Positions 13,655-24,610 of a DNA stretch of 64,000 nucleotides are shown piece after piece. The notes beneath the pieces are model-generated. The model did no database searches, was not told the origin of the DNA, and saw nothing but the letters and a program-made list of their open reading frames with translations. Each line of letters starts with the position of its first letter. Position 1 is the stretch's first letter. Source of the DNA: Zeus faber (lineage: Eukaryota; Chordata; Actinopteri; Zeiformes; Zeidae); contig OY482849.1 in assembly GCA_960531495.1 (NCBI GenBank), forward strand, positions 1,307,399 to 1,371,398. Direction: 5' to 3'. Both the position numbers and the translations under genes were made by a program.

Positions 13655-14215
13655 CCCCAGAGACCACTTCGCTGAGCCAGAAGGCTACTGGAATAATATT
13701 CTGTGGACAGATGAGTCAGAAATAGAACTTGTCGGGCTGAGATGAGAAATATTATGTTTGTTGAAAACCAAGCACTGTATTACAACAAAAAATTCATCCC
13801 AATCCTGACACAGTATCATTGTCTGGGGATGTTTTGCTGCCTTTGGACCAGGACAGTCCGAAGAGTGCCGCCATTGATGGCACTCTTAATTTTGGATTTC
13901 ACCAGCAAATTCTACAGGAGAATGTCAGGGTGTCCGTCTGAAAACTGAAGCTCAACAGAAGGTGGGTCATGCAGCAGAGCAATGACCCTGAGTCAAAGTC
14001 CAGAACTTAATCCAATAGAAATGTTGTGGCAGGATTTGAAACAAGGAGTTCATACAAGAAAGCCCATCAACATCACTGAGTTGAAGCAATTCTGTAAGGG
14101 AGGAGAAGAATAGGCCAAAAGATGAGGTGTGGGAGTGATCATTAGGGGAAATGTTTGGTTGAAGTCATTGCTGGTCAAGAGGGTCACAAAAAAGGGTTAC
14201 TTAAAGCAACGGTTT
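13655..14215 (+). pseudogene. Tc1-like transposase relic
   Basis: The C-terminal two thirds of a Tc1/mariner transposase, the enzyme that cuts and pastes these elements at TA sites. Visible are the WTDESE motif with the first catalytic aspartate (near 13703), a VWGCFAAFGPG-like stretch near 13820 and the NPIEMLWQDLK motif with the third catalytic acid (near 14010). The middle DNDPKH-type motif is degraded. Stops and frameshifts occur throughout, and the N-terminal DNA-binding half is missing. After the coding part the sequence continues into an AT-rich trailer typical of these elements. Confidence 0.82.
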
Positions 14216-14339
14216 AGAGACTGACAGACATGATTGACTTTGGATCATTTTGCTTATTAAATACATAAAAAAGGACAATGTTTTTGTTTTATTTGTTTAA
14301 TTGGGTTCCGTTTATCTGTTCTTAGGATCTGATAATACT

Positions 14340-14420
14340 TTAAAGGATAGGACCGATCCGATCCAATATCGGTATTGGGTGCTGATACTGACGTCAGTCA
14401 CTCATCGGATATCGGACTGA
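14340..14420 (+). repeat. Possible hAT-like element end
   Basis: The phrase CCGATCCGATCCAATATCGG followed by TATTGGGTGCTGATACTGA resembles ends of fish hAT elements. A similar sequence occurs in inverse orientation at 21245-21295. Whether the two belong to one element is not shown. Confidence 0.35.
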
Positions 14421-14429
14421 CGTCGCCAA

Positions 14430-15455
14430 TCAAAATTCCATTCCATAGCTTGCACTGCACCATGAACCCGCCCTTCAATTTTGCTTATGTAATGGGCTGC
14501 CTCCTCAAGAATTCAACTCGGAAAATACATTTGTAATTAACCTGTGAAGTGCAATGCGCTAATAGGAACTGTCAGTTGGAGTTGGGGAATCTGTCACTGA
14601 CTGAAGCAGCCACTTAGCTGCGTTGGTCCTCAAAATAAGACATGATGGTTCCGACGGATATAATATGCACCACCATAGAGCTACTGGGAGTTGTGGTTAA
14701 GATTCGTGCAGTGCCACATTGAAAGGAATCGCCGGATGAGGATTAAAAACTACACAGATACGTTAACGTTTACATTGGTCTCAATGACTCGTTTTAAATT
14801 CAAGGGCTTATGATCTACCTGGAGTAGAAATACATTTTTGAACCACACACAATAGACCGAGGGCTTGAGGGATGGGCTGGGTGAAGGCTATGTGGGTGGA
14901 GATGCGGCAGGCTGCTGCCATCTTGCCTGTCACACTCCTGCCCAAGCGTGCTTCTCGTCCGTCCCAAAATTGTAATCCCACTCACATTAACTTAGAACAC
15001 ATGGCATCCCAAGCCTACTCCGAACAACACTCCATCGGACCAGGGTCTGCGGGACATGAAGGGTGCAAGTGATTCGGGTTCAATTTGCCTGAAGGACTCG
15101 CACCCCCAACCCCGCAATTTTAACTGCAATTACCAACAGCACACATTGAGCACTGGGGCATTTTTTCCGGGGTGGCCGGTCGCTGGCGGGTCGGTGTTGG
15201 GGGTGTAACATCGAGGTGCCACGCGCTGGGAACACGCTGTTACCTGTATGGGCACTTGGCACTCACGCCGGGCGTGGCGTCTAGTCGGCTGCGGTGGGGC
15301 AGGCTTCCCACTTGTGCAGGGCATGGGTGGGCATGCACGTTATTCTGTGGGCTAAGCCCAACCCTACCCGAACGACACTCTGAGAGCCTGTTTGGGGCTA
15401 CCTCTTTTCATTTTCATTTCGCCCCTGGCTGCATTTGCAGGTAAACTTGAGAATC
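14430..15455. other. Stretch without recognisable gene
   Basis: Moderately GC-rich between 14870 and 15400. Open frames of 60-90 codons exist on both strands but show no recognisable domains. No repeat could be named. Confidence 0.45.
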
Positions 15456-15561
15456 TTGTCCATTGCTACTTGTTCATAATCTTTATCACCAACCTCAACA
15501 GACTTCATCACGTCATGAAATTCTGGTGTACAACGGGTGTATCATCGGTCTCCTCCGGTAG

Positions 15562-15762
15562 TTATTGAAAATATTCAGTTTCATCATCACATTCAGGTTG
15601 AAATCCATTATTTGAAATGCTCTCCAAGTCCGGGATAATGCCGGTATCAGAGTCAGCATCACTGTCGTTCTCGGTGTCGCTGTCAGAGAATTGACAATCA
15701 TCGTGGAAAATTAAGTCCAGTATGCGCTGCTTACATTGACTAGGATCTATCGCACTGGTCAA
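15562..15762 (-). CDS. Acidic Asp/Ser/Glu-rich ORF of dispersed element (66 aa)
   Basis: A 66-residue frame rich in D, E and S, with a C-terminal run of alternating Ser and acidic residues. The homologous stretch in copy B (about 49905-50090, plus strand) keeps the same reading order but has in-frame stops, showing that the frame was once selected as protein and is not chance. Acidic N-terminal segments of this kind occur in piggyBac-like transposases; that comparison is inference. Coding similarity continues upstream past the start given, so the true protein was longer. Confidence 0.4.
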   Translation of the reverse strand: MTSAIDPSQCKQRILDLIFHDDCQFSDSDTENDSDADSDTGIIPDLESISNNGFQPECDDETEYFQ

Positions 15763-16053
15763 ATTAAGGTCCGGATATGATTTAGAGCTTCTGCTACCAG
15801 CTTCTCCTAATCTATAACAACACGGAGGTGAAAGTTTTCACAAACAAGTGAAAAAGTGAAGTCGTCCTGCACTTTAACCATCTGTTTACGGAAGTGAAAT
15901 CAAGTTTTTTCTTCATTGGTATATGCCGCATACACAATAATGTATCCAGGTGTGTGTAAAAACGCGTAAGATTTAAAGGTTAAACTCTATGAAAACAGTT
16001 TCACATTGTGACTTCACATCACATGGAATATGGATGAATGATCTTCATCTAGA

Positions 16054-19000
16054 GTCGAGCTCTAGTGCTGAGGTTGCTGTGTAGTGTATCACTGCTCGTA
16101 TTGTAGTATTGCAACTTGGACTACTGGATTGACTCTGCACATTTCACTGCTATTTGCTGATCTGCCAACAAGCTTGTGTTCCAGACACACCCCCTATTCA
16201 GGTAAGTCCTCTCTTATGTGGGCGTGCTCTTAGCCAGGTGCAACCCTAATCACATGAGCAGCTGTATTCTATAACCTATTTATGGTCCTGCCCTTGAAGC
16301 GTTAGCTTCAAGCGTTGGCCCATTTGTAGTCGCTCTCGTGTGAAGATGCACGTCTACCTCTGCACGTCAACCGAAGCAAGGACACTGAACAAGGCAAACC
16401 TGCCTTCTTTCTCTCACTCCATACAAAATGTGCTACTAACGCATCACTACAACTTCAAGGTCACCCAGAAAGCCTCGTTATACCATACGCCGATGCAATC
16501 CGGGTAACCTCAGGTCCCTGCAGCAAACATCTTCTGCAAAGACCTCCTTCTCTGTTGCTTGTGGAATTGTCGATCTGCAGTTAAACAAGGCAGACTTCAT
16601 TTCTGGTCATGCCAACCACCTCTCCTTGGAGCTCCTCGCTCTCACTGAGACATGGATTAAACCGGAAGATAGCGCAACCCCGGCTGCACTCTCCACTAAC
16701 TACACATTCACACATCCAGACCATCTGGCCGTGGTGGTGGGACTGGCCTGCTAATTTCCAACACATGGAAATTGAATCCACTGCTGCCTTTAAACAACTT
16801 TACCTCCTTTGAATATCACGCCGTCATCTACCGTCCACCAGGACAACTAGGTGACTTCCTACATGAGCTTGACACCCTGCTGTCATCAATTCCTGAGCAT
16901 GAGTGTCCCATGCTCGTCCTCGGAGACATGAACATCCACTTGGACAGTGCGAGCTCGGCTGACTTCCTGTCTTTGGTTCGCTCGTTCGACCTAAGACAGG
17001 TCCCGACTCCACCGACTCACAAGGCTGGCAAAGAGCTTGATCTCATTCTTGCTCGGAGCTGTACCACGGACAACCTAAGGGTCACTCCTCTTCATCTCTC
17101 TGACCACTTCTTCATCCACTTCAATGTCCAGCTACCAAAACAACCCCCCACCTCCCCACCCATGGTTACTATCCGCAGCAATCTCCACAACTTGTCTCCC
17201 ACCCACTTCTCCTCTGTGCTCTCCTCTTCTCTTCTACCCCACGGCACTTTCTCCTCTATGCAGGTTAATGATGCCACTGACTCCCTCTGCTCGACTCATG
17301 TCTGGATAGCCTGTGTCCACTATCTACCAGACCTGCTCGATCAACCCAGTCGCACCCTTGGCTGACTGACACCCTCCGGACAACGCGCACTGACCTCAGA
17401 GCAGCCGAGAGGAAATGGCACAAATCCAAAACAATTGAGGATCTTGCAAGCTACCAGACACTGCCGTCCTCCTTCTCTTCCAGCATCACTGCTGCCAAGA
17501 AGGCCTTCTTCAACGATAGGATCAACGGTGCCACAGACACACGTAAGTTATTCGCCACCTTCAAGTCTCTGCTTTACCCTCCACCACCTCCCCCAGCTAC
17601 TAACCTCACTGCTGACTGCCTTGCCTCCTTTTTTACAAACAAAGTGGCAGCCATCAGCAGCCAATTCACTAAACAACTTACTCACAACCTGTCTTCTCCA
17701 GCCCTAGGCTCATCGTTCCCTGGTTTCGCCCCCCTCGCTGAAAGTGAGGTATCTAAACTACTAACATGTAGCCGTCCTACTACCTGTCCGCTAGATCCGA
17801 TCCCATCTAATCTCCTTCAAGCCATATCACCGACTATCACCCCGGCAATCACACATGTGATTAATTCTTCCCTAACTTCCGGCACTTTCCCTTCCGCTTT
17901 CAAAGCGGCTGGGGTCGCACCACTGCTCAAAAAACCCTCACTCGATCCCAATCAAGTAGAAAACTATCGGCCGGTCTCTCTCCTCCCATTCCTTTCAAAA
18001 ACCTTAGAGAGGGCGGTCTCTAGACAGGTTACAGAGAACCTGTCAAGAAACAACCTTCTTGATACACTTCAATCTGGCTTCAAAAGTGGTCACTCCACCG
18101 AAACAGCCCTGTTGTCTGTGACAGAGGCCTTAAAAACTGCTAGAGCTGCTGCCAAATCCTCGGTTGTCATTCTGCTAGACTTACAGCTGCTTTTGACACT
18201 GTCAATCATTGCATACTCCTGTCCATACTCTCAAGTATGGGCATAACGGGCAGTGCACTTTCCTGTTTCGAATCTTACCTTACTGGGCGCTCGTTCAGTG
18301 TGACATGGCGAGGCCAGCTGTCTGTGCCTCACAACCTCACCACAGGGGTACCCCAAGGCTCGGTGCTAGGACCCCTCCTATTTGCCATATACACCACCTC
18401 ACTGGGCCCGATGATCCGCTCACATGGCTTTTCATATCACTGCTATGCGGATGATACTCAACTCTATCTGTCCTTCTAGCCCGACGACCCTACTGTCTCG
18501 ACGCGGATCTCGGATTGTCTCGCTGACATATCCACATGGATGAAGGATTATCATCTTCAACTAAATCTGGCGAAAACGGAACTGCTGGTCTTCCCGGCCA
18601 AACAAGGTATTTATCACAACATTGATATTAAAATCGACTCTCTATCTCTTGTTCCTACCAAGGCTGCAAGGAATCTTGGTGTCATTATTGATGACCAACT
18701 GACATTCTCGGACTATGTTGCCGCCGTCTCCCGGTCCTGCCGCTTCGCACTACTCAACATCCGAAAGGTCAGGCCGTACCTGACCCAATATGCCACTCAA
18801 CTGCTGGTACAAACCTTGGTGATGTCCCGTCTCGACTACTGCAACGCCCTCTTAACAGGCTTGCCGGCCTGTGCGGTGAAGCCACTACAGATGATACAGA
18901 ATGCGGCGGCGCGATTGGTGTTCAACCAGCCAAAGAGGGCACATGTCACTCCGCTGCTCATTGAGCTCCACTGGTTACCTGTAGCCGCCCGCATCAAGTT

Positions 19001-19438
19001 CAAGTCTCTTATGCTGGCCTACAGAGTGATTGCTGGGAATGCTCCCGCCTACTTAAATGCTCTTGTAAGAGCACATGCTGCCCCCCGGATGCTGCGCTCG
19101 TCAAATGAGCGTCGCCTGGCTCTGCCGGCCATACAGCCACGGCAATCCAGGCTATTCTCATTTGTAGTTCCACGTTGGTGGAACGAGCTGCCAAAAATGA
19201 CCAGAGCGGGGACCTCCCTCTCTGTCTGTCTTTAAGAAGCACATGAAGACCCAGCTCTTCAGTGAGTACCTCCTGTCCTAACCTACAATTACTTAGCACC
19301 ACCTTGCAGTATTTATTGTTACACCAATGTTGTTGTGACACTAATCTCTGTCGCAATGTAGCTTGAATGTTATTCTCCCTTGTAAGTCACTTTGGATAAA
19401 AGCGTCTGCTAAATGACAAAATGTAAATGTAAATGTCA
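16054..19438 (+). mobile_element. L2-like LINE, near full length (about 3.4 kb)
   Basis: A LINE with a 5' untranslated leader, endonuclease, reverse transcriptase and a 3' tail ending in repeated TGTAAA units. It is bounded by the 7-base duplication ATCTAGA (16047-16053 and 19439-19445), the mark of target-primed insertion, and it interrupts the acidic-ORF element. The 3' end (19383-19430) contains CTTTGGATAAAAGCGTCTGC, also present at the ends of both SINE copies. The protein has the organisation of fish L2/Maui-type LINEs. Frameshifts, two small deletions and a stop make it inactive. Confidence 0.88.
16550..19260 (+). pseudogene. L2-like LINE endonuclease-reverse transcriptase pseudogene
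   Basis: Single-ORF LINE protein in decay. Endonuclease landmarks are ALTETW near 16640, VIYRPPGQLGDF near 16824, LGDMN near 16918 and a SDHFFI motif near 17100. RT landmarks are PLDPIPSNLL near 17790, NYRPVSLLPFLSK near 17962, a broken LLDL-AAFD motif near 18175 (one base missing), [13 protein letters not shown] near 18348 and the intact catalytic loop YADD at 18444-18455. A stop follows at 18477. The C-terminal frame (18540-19235) is open to near its normal end. Small deletions are evident near 16800 and 17300. Confidence 0.88.
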
Positions 19439-19450
19439 ATCTAGATGGTC

Positions 19451-19802
19451 TGTCAGGGTTCGCCCATGTCCTTCCGGCATCGGCCACTAGATGCCGCCAG
19501 TACTGCCTCATCAATGTTGCTTTGTTTCACCTGTGTGTTTCCGATTACCCAGCCTCATTATGTCATATGTTTCACCTGTGTCTCGTTTTGTCTTTCCTAT
19601 TTATACCCGGTCTTTTGTGTCCTTCCGGGCTGAGTCTTGAGTTTGTCTAAACTCCTGGCAACGCTCTCCAAGCCCACGAAATTCTTACTTGTCTTTTGTC
19701 CGTTTCCTGTGCTTGTTACAAGTAAAACCTTTATTTTTACCACCGCATCACTGCCTCTGCCTCGTTCTCTGCACCTGGGTTCACTCCGCATACCACGTTA
19801 CA
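19451..19802 (+). repeat. Gypsy 5' LTR, 352 bp
   Basis: Begins TG, ends CA. It contains CTATTTATACCCGG (likely TATA-box region) near 19600 and GTAAAACCTTTATTTTTA near 19720. It matches the 3' LTR along its length apart from the SINE inserted in the latter. The primer-binding site should begin at 19803, but the tRNA used is not obvious. Confidence 0.9.
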
Positions 19803-19820
19803 GCAAGACTCAGCCACAAC

Positions 19821-20130
19821 ATGGACCCAGCAGAGAGTCAGCCTCCAGAGATGGAATGCATGCGGGTGGCCCTGACAAACCAGGGGACGGCGATTGGCCG
19901 TCACGAGCAGGCTCTCCAACAGATCCTGGACGAACTGCAGTCCCTTGCCCAGACCGTCCAGCAGAGCCAAGCACAGGCTCCACCTACGGCTCCTGCGCCA
20001 GCGCTGCCTCCCCTGGACTCGCGTCCTCCATATCACCGCGAACCACGACTGCCGGCGCCAGAGAGGTACCACGGTAACCCCGGAGGGTGTCGTGGCTTTT
20101 TGACGCAACGCTCCCTGGCTTTCGAGCTCC
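19821..20130 (+). pseudogene. Gypsy gag N-terminal fragment
   Basis: Starts with MDPAE 18 bases after the 5' LTR. It shows a short Gln/Leu-rich helical stretch, a Pro/Ala-rich linker and the conserved block EPRLPAPERYHGNPGGCRGF, which in fish gypsy gag opens the capsid domain. A few residues later the frame runs into 3'-end sequence because of the internal deletion, so no capsid or zinc knuckle remains. Confidence 0.75.
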
Positions 20131-20398
20131 AGCCATCACAGTCCCCCCCCCACTTCCTGGGGGAACGTCGGGAGCCGTTCCTGGACGAGGGGGTCCTGTC
20201 AGGGTTCGCCCGGGTGCTTCAGCATCGGGCACTAGATGCCGCCAGTACTGCCTCATCAATGTTGCTTTGTTTCACCTGTTTCTGTTTCCAATTGCCCAGC
20301 CTCATTATGCCATATTGTTTCACCTGTGTCTCGTTTTGTCTTTCCTATTTATACCCGGTCTTTTGAGTCTTGAGTTCTTCTAGACTCCTGGCAACGCT

Positions 20399-20616
20399 AT
20401 TATTGGGGGGACGGTAGCTCAGCAGGTAGAGCTGGTGGTCTAGTGATCTAAAGGTTGCTGGTTGGATCCCAGGCTCCTCCTGCTAGCATGCTGTAGTGTC
20501 CTTGAGCAAGACACTTAACCCCTAATTGCTCCTGATGGCTGCGTCCGTCGGTGTTTGAATAATTGTAAGTCGCTTTGGATAAAAGCGTCTGCGAAATGTA
20601 AATGTGATGTGATGTG
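20399..20616 (+). mobile_element. tRNA-derived SINE, copy 1
   Basis: A SINE with a tRNA-like head (polymerase III boxes A and B), a central body with a TGAGCAAGACACTTAACCCC-like block and a 3' tail sharing CTTTGGATAAAAGCGTCTGC with the L2-like LINE. It is flanked by the 6-base duplication AACGCT (20393-20398 and 20617-20622) inside the gypsy 3' LTR; the uninterrupted sequence is seen in the 5' LTR. Copy 2 at 61676 differs at few positions by eye, suggesting relatively recent amplification. Confidence 0.92.
20415..20470 (+). promoter_or_regulatory. Internal RNA polymerase III promoter of SINE copy 1 (A and B boxes)
   Basis: Box A reads TAGCTCAGCAGG (20415-20426) and box B reads GGTTGGATCCC (20460-20470). 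Their spacing of about 33 bases is as in tRNA genes. Box B differs from the usual GGTTCGAATCC at several positions, so present activity is uncertain. Confidence 0.75.
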
Positions 20617-20893
20617 AACGCTCTCGTTTCCAAGCCCACGAAATTCTTACTTGTCTTTTGTCCGTTTCTTGTGCTTGTTACAAGTAAAACCTTTATTTTT
20701 GCGACCGCATCGCTGCCTCTGCCTCGTTCTCTGCACCTGGGTCCACTCAGCATACCACGTTACATGGTCACTTTAAAGGAAACGATCGATCGGCGTTTGC
20801 CCTGTTCAGCGTCTCGGTAAGTTAACTTAGTTTTCCAATGTATTCTAATGGGAATATTTAACTCGACCATTTAACATTCATCGACTATTTATA

Positions 20894-22440
20894 AATCAAA
20901 CTCGGTTCTGAAAATACATTTAGAGATAAAGAAAAAAAACACAAAGGAACACAAATCTGAAAAAAAAATCTCACTTTCCTTCTCGAACACTTTTTTCAAC
21001 TTATTTGGCAGCTCGTGGTGATTTTAGAAATGCGCGACATAGCAGGTTTTGCTGCGGTGGAGTGAAGTAGTTGAAGAATACTTAACATACAATGAAAATT
21101 TGTTGCTTTGGAATACATTTAAATGTAATGGATTTTGTACATGTTTTGCTCTTTTAACAAGAGGTGCTGTCTGGTTAACTACAGCCTCATGTATCCTTAC
21201 ACATAATACCAAAAACAACAACAATAATAAAAAGAAAAGAGAGCTCTGGTAACGGAATCAGTATCGGCATTGGTACGAATCGGATCGGAACTGAAAAACA
21301 GTGGATTTCTACTTTCTAGCACCACTGTTATTGCACAGCTATGCAATGAAGTGTATGAATATGCCCTAAAGCTAGATATAGTAAGTAATCCACACCCATG
21401 GCAAGCATGTAGAATCAGAAAATGAAGTCATCTTTGTCACAGATACGTCTATATAAAAGCATTTACATTTTTGTGAAAGGTTATTCTTTTGAAAACTCCT
21501 TGAAGTGCCTTAAAACAACGTTGAATCTACACAGTTCAATTTTTTACTTAACGTATTGATATCCTCTCAACATATTAGTCCTTCCATCGGGCATTTTTTT
21601 TATCCATGATGTAATCCAATGCACACCATTATAACATAATAGCAGTTTTTTCATAAAATAATAGTTAAAAAAAAAGCTACATTAAATGCCGCGCGTCAAA
21701 ATGAGATATACGTTACAAAGTTGTGGCAGAAAAGAAAAAGGTAGTTGTCTTGACTTTCTCATGCACAAATTCTCATCGAAATAGTCTTTACCTCAAGATT
21801 GTGAGCTTGTATACTTTCAATACTTTAAGCATCCAGTCTCAATCAGTAGAAGCAAACAGGGGCTCCAAGAGAAAAAATATAAAAAATAAAATATATGTAA
21901 AATTAAAAACAGTTAGCTTAGACCGGTTACCATCCACGTTACAACATAAGCCAAATACACATCTTAATATTAATTTCTGCTTAAAAAACGCCAGTTATTA
22001 GAAGGATATGAAGCAGGGTCCTTGCTTTATGTGAACCCCCCCCTCAATGGCTGTAGGACAATGAGGCTTTGGAAGCTCTTGCTATGGCATATGGATCCCA
22101 ATGTTCGCTTGGATTCATTTAGAATCTGTGTTGAATTTTCACCTCAACAAGTATGAATTAAGTATAACTAGCATGGCCTAGTTAAAGGTTTATGTTCAAA
22201 CTCAAGGAGAGATTTGGCTTGCTAATCATTAAAATTAAGTTGGACAAACTCAAATTTTGTCTTTCAGGATAAAGCAAATCAAGTTGTTTTTCTTAATATT
22301 TTGAGTATTAAATTAAACTTTGAAATTAAGTTAAGAAAATGCAAATATCAAAGTCATTTCAGCTTTAATTACAAACCACTGCTTTAAGCTAAAGGCGAAA
22401 GACACCGACCTCGAGTCATGAGCCGCTGCAACAACATAAG
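20894..22440. other. Non-coding stretch with a possible hAT-like end
   Basis: AT-rich sequence without recognisable genes. At 21245-21295 there is an inverse match to the motif at 14340-14420. Nothing else could be named. Confidence 0.45.
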
Positions 22441-22469
22441 AATAATCAGCCCTACCTGAGTCGACTGAA

Positions 22470-22890
22470 GGTGCACAACCCACGTCCTTCTTTTCCAAGC
22501 TGCTGGTGGAGCTCCTCGGCAACGGGGTTCTCTCTCCACCTCCAGAGCTTGACCGTGCCCACAAAGCCCCAATGCCAAGCCAGGCCCCAGGTCCAGGCCA
22601 CGAGTGGTAATCGCACGCAGTTCAGGAGGCCCAAAGGAGGAAAGGTGAGCTGGTCTACCGGGAGAAACCAGTGTCAATCAAATATTACTGCCCCAAAGTC
22701 ATTAAACAACGCACGGCGTACCGGAAGGTGATGTCGGCGCTGTATCACCGGGGTTTTAAACCATTGTTCGTGTACCTAGTGAGGCTATGAATCACAAATA
22801 AAGACAGAGGGAGAAAGCGCTTTGCATCACTGGAGGACACCGTGACTTTCCTGACAACCCAGCACGACAATGCATCGCAGGAAAATTTTA
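22470..22890 (+). pseudogene. L1-like LINE ORF1 (RNA-binding protein) C-terminal relic
   Basis: One plus-strand frame carries the sequence order seen in fish L1-type ORF1 proteins: FFSKLLVELLG, SPPPELDRAHKA, an RRKGELVYR block, a KQRTAYRKVMSALYHRGFKP block and RKRFASLEDTVTFLT near the end. In intact elements this protein binds LINE RNA through an RRM-like domain and a C-terminal domain. Stops and frame changes break it, and neither the coiled-coil N-terminus nor an adjoining ORF2 is present, so this is an orphan fragment. Confidence 0.7.
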
Positions 22891-23067
22891 TATCCGTTAG
22901 CTTTGATTAGCGCCGTTGTGCTAGCGCTACGTGTTAATGTTCCTAGTTTGAGTTTACGGTTTTATAGAAAATACGATGTCTGATGGGGAATGTCTGAATG
23001 GCTTGCACTTGAACTATCACTTATGCGAACACACTCTTCATAAATCCTCGTCATTAACCAGCTTGAC

Positions 23068-23270
23068 AAGTTTTAGCTAGGTTTTTGACAGCTGGTAGGC
23101 CAGCTACCAGCTACTACTGGTCAGGCCAGCTACCAGCTCTTATTCTTACCAGTGAGCATCTCAGATTCTCACCAGTTATCAGCTCTTGCAGGCCCAGCTA
23201 AGATTCTTAACAGTTACCAGCTCCTATTGTTACCACCTGCAAGTTCCCATTAGTGAGACCAGCACATGCT
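23068..23270. repeat. Degenerate short tandem repeat (CCAGCTACCAGCT words)
   Basis: Variants of CCAGCTACCAGCT and TTACCAGCTC recur with spacing of roughly 40-60 bases. It looks like a decayed minisatellite. Confidence 0.55.
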
Positions 23271-23647
23271 AAAATTCACCAATTGAAGGAACTAGTTTTT
23301 GATTTACAGTTGTTTAGAAAGGAAGTGCTATGCCCAGCTTCTCAAATGTCTTTAAAAATGTACTTAAAAAAGCACATTCTCTAACATAGTTATTTGCAGC
23401 AAGATACATGTTTTGCCTACTATATACCACCTAGTTCTATTGAGAAAAACAAAACCACAGAAACCGTTCAAAACTTTGAAATCTTTATTTATTTCAAGCG
23501 AATAAAAAAACTTTCCAGAATCTCGCTCATATTTCCAGGACATTTTATCAGTTTTCAAATTTTCCATGTGTATTCCATGGCTGGAAAAGTAGTCATTACA
23601 TTTTCAGGATTTCTAGGTTTTATATGGGAACACTGAACCCTGATAAA

Positions 23648-23768
23648 AGTGTTAGCGGTTCAGTTAATGCTAACAAGGTTAAAATTAACTGAACTTAACA
23701 GGCTAATGCTAACAGCGCTATATGTGTAGCTAATGCTAACAATGTTAGCTGTATGGCTAATGCTAACG
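23648..23768. repeat. GCTAATGCTAAC repeat cluster
   Basis: Five or so copies of TTAATGCTAAC or GCTAATGCTAAC lie within 120 bases. Interpreted as a simple satellite-like repeat. Confidence 0.65.
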
Positions 23769-23848
23769 TTTGATTTTAAGTGCCAATGGTCACGATGTGA
23801 GCCAGACAGCAGAAGTTTTACTGGCTCGGTTAACTTATGTAACGTAAC

Positions 23849-23955
23849 AATGCAGAGGATCCAATTCACCGGCCACCATCAAAGCGTGGTGTGTGTGCAA
23901 GCATGTGTTGTAGTGTGGTGTGTTGCGTGACGAATAAAGACTGTTTCTTCTTCTG
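23849..23955 (+). repeat. Retroelement 3'-end cassette, copy 1
   Basis: Matches 24494-24605 over about 105 bases, starting at AATGCAGAGGA and ending in AATAAAGACTGTTTCTTCTT. The AATAAAG near the end and the repeated TTC units suggest a retrotransposon 3' terminus. The 5' part is missing here. Confidence 0.75.
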
Positions 23956-24129
23956 TTTTTAGTTGTTTTATTTGGCGCAACGGTGCATGGCTCTCCGACA
24001 TCCCTTATTAAGAATTCCCTATTGAAATGTTATTGCTGTGCATTTTGTGCATTCCCTGTGCAAGCTGATTTATCCTGTTATTGTAATGCACACTCACTGG
24101 AATTTTTTTTTAAAACTGCTCGACTTGAA

Positions 24130-24610
24130 GAATATATATAACATGGAGCCTGAACTTATCACCGGACCAACCCTGCCACCGTGTCCGCTAGACCACCGTG
24201 TCCAAATCCTCCATTGGCTTCCACGCTACTTCCCGCCTGGGGCGCTGTTGGCACCGTGCTCCGGCGGGTTATCTCCCAAATAGGAGCCTTTCTGTGTGGA
24301 GTTTGCATGTTCTCCCCGTGCTCACATGGGGTTTCCTCCACCTCACGTCAGTAAGGACCCCCACCCAAAAACATGCACCCATCATCGACTGACCAGCGAT
24401 GGACACTTATCACCTGGTCCCCGGGCGCGTCTACGTATGCTGCCCACTGCTCCTGGCTGTGGCCCCGGAGGAAGGACAAGCCAGGATGGGTCAAATGCAG
24501 AGGAACCATTTCACCGGCCACCATCAAGCATGTGCATGTGTGTGTGTGTGTGCAAGCATGTGTTGTAGTGTGGTGTGTTGCGTGACAAATAAAGACTGTT
24601 TCTTCTTTCT
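24130..24610 (+). mobile_element. Unnamed fish retroposon-like repeat with 3'-end cassette copy 2
   Basis: It contains GTGTGGAGTTTGCATGTTCT followed by CCCCGTG, a phrase widespread in vertebrate interspersed repeats, then CCCCGGAGGAAGGACAAGCC and GGATGGGTCAAATGCAGAGG, and ends in AATAAAGACTGTTTCTTC followed by a TTTC-rich tail. The end structure implies copying through RNA. No protein-coding part is recognisable. Confidence 0.55.

Larger units (their letters stand above)
19451..20764 (+). mobile_element. Deleted Ty3/gypsy retrotransposon with both LTRs and a nested SINE
   Basis: Two LTRs, each starting TGTCAGGGTTCGCCC and ending CGTTACA, enclose only 394 bases of interior. The 5-base duplication TGGTC flanks the whole unit (19446-19450 and 20765-20769), so this is one integration event. 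The interior begins with a gag start and then jumps to the region just before the 3' LTR, so most of gag and all of pol are deleted. It could only have moved with help from a complete relative. The purine-rich run before the 3' LTR (GGACGAGGGGGTC) is the likely plus-strand primer. Confidence 0.92.
20197..20764 (+). repeat. Gypsy 3' LTR, split by a SINE
   Basis: 568 bases including the SINE. Removing the SINE and one copy of its target duplication leaves about 344 bases, close to the 352 of the 5' LTR. Differences from the 5' LTR are scattered substitutions and a short deletion near 20360, so the insertion is old enough to have diverged. Confidence 0.9.
15462..20893 (-). mobile_element. Dispersed acidic-ORF element, copy A, interrupted by three nested insertions
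   Basis: Read on the minus strand, 20893-20765 followed by 16053-15462 aligns with 49545-50190 (copy B). Shared landmarks are the CACTTTAAAGGAAAC word, a GGAATATGGATGAATGATCT block and the acidic open frame. Between the halves lie an L2-like LINE (16054-19438) and a gypsy element (19451-20764). The element shows no RNA-polymerase or RT features. The Asp/Ser-rich N-terminal-like ORF is reminiscent of piggyBac-type transposases, but no DDE domain or TTAA-flanked ends were found, so the family is left unnamed. Confidence 0.6.

Noticed and set aside
20405-20475. Possible functional tRNA gene
   Set aside because: The A and B boxes belong to the SINE head; the acceptor stem does not pair and the sequence continues into SINE body and LINE-type tail.
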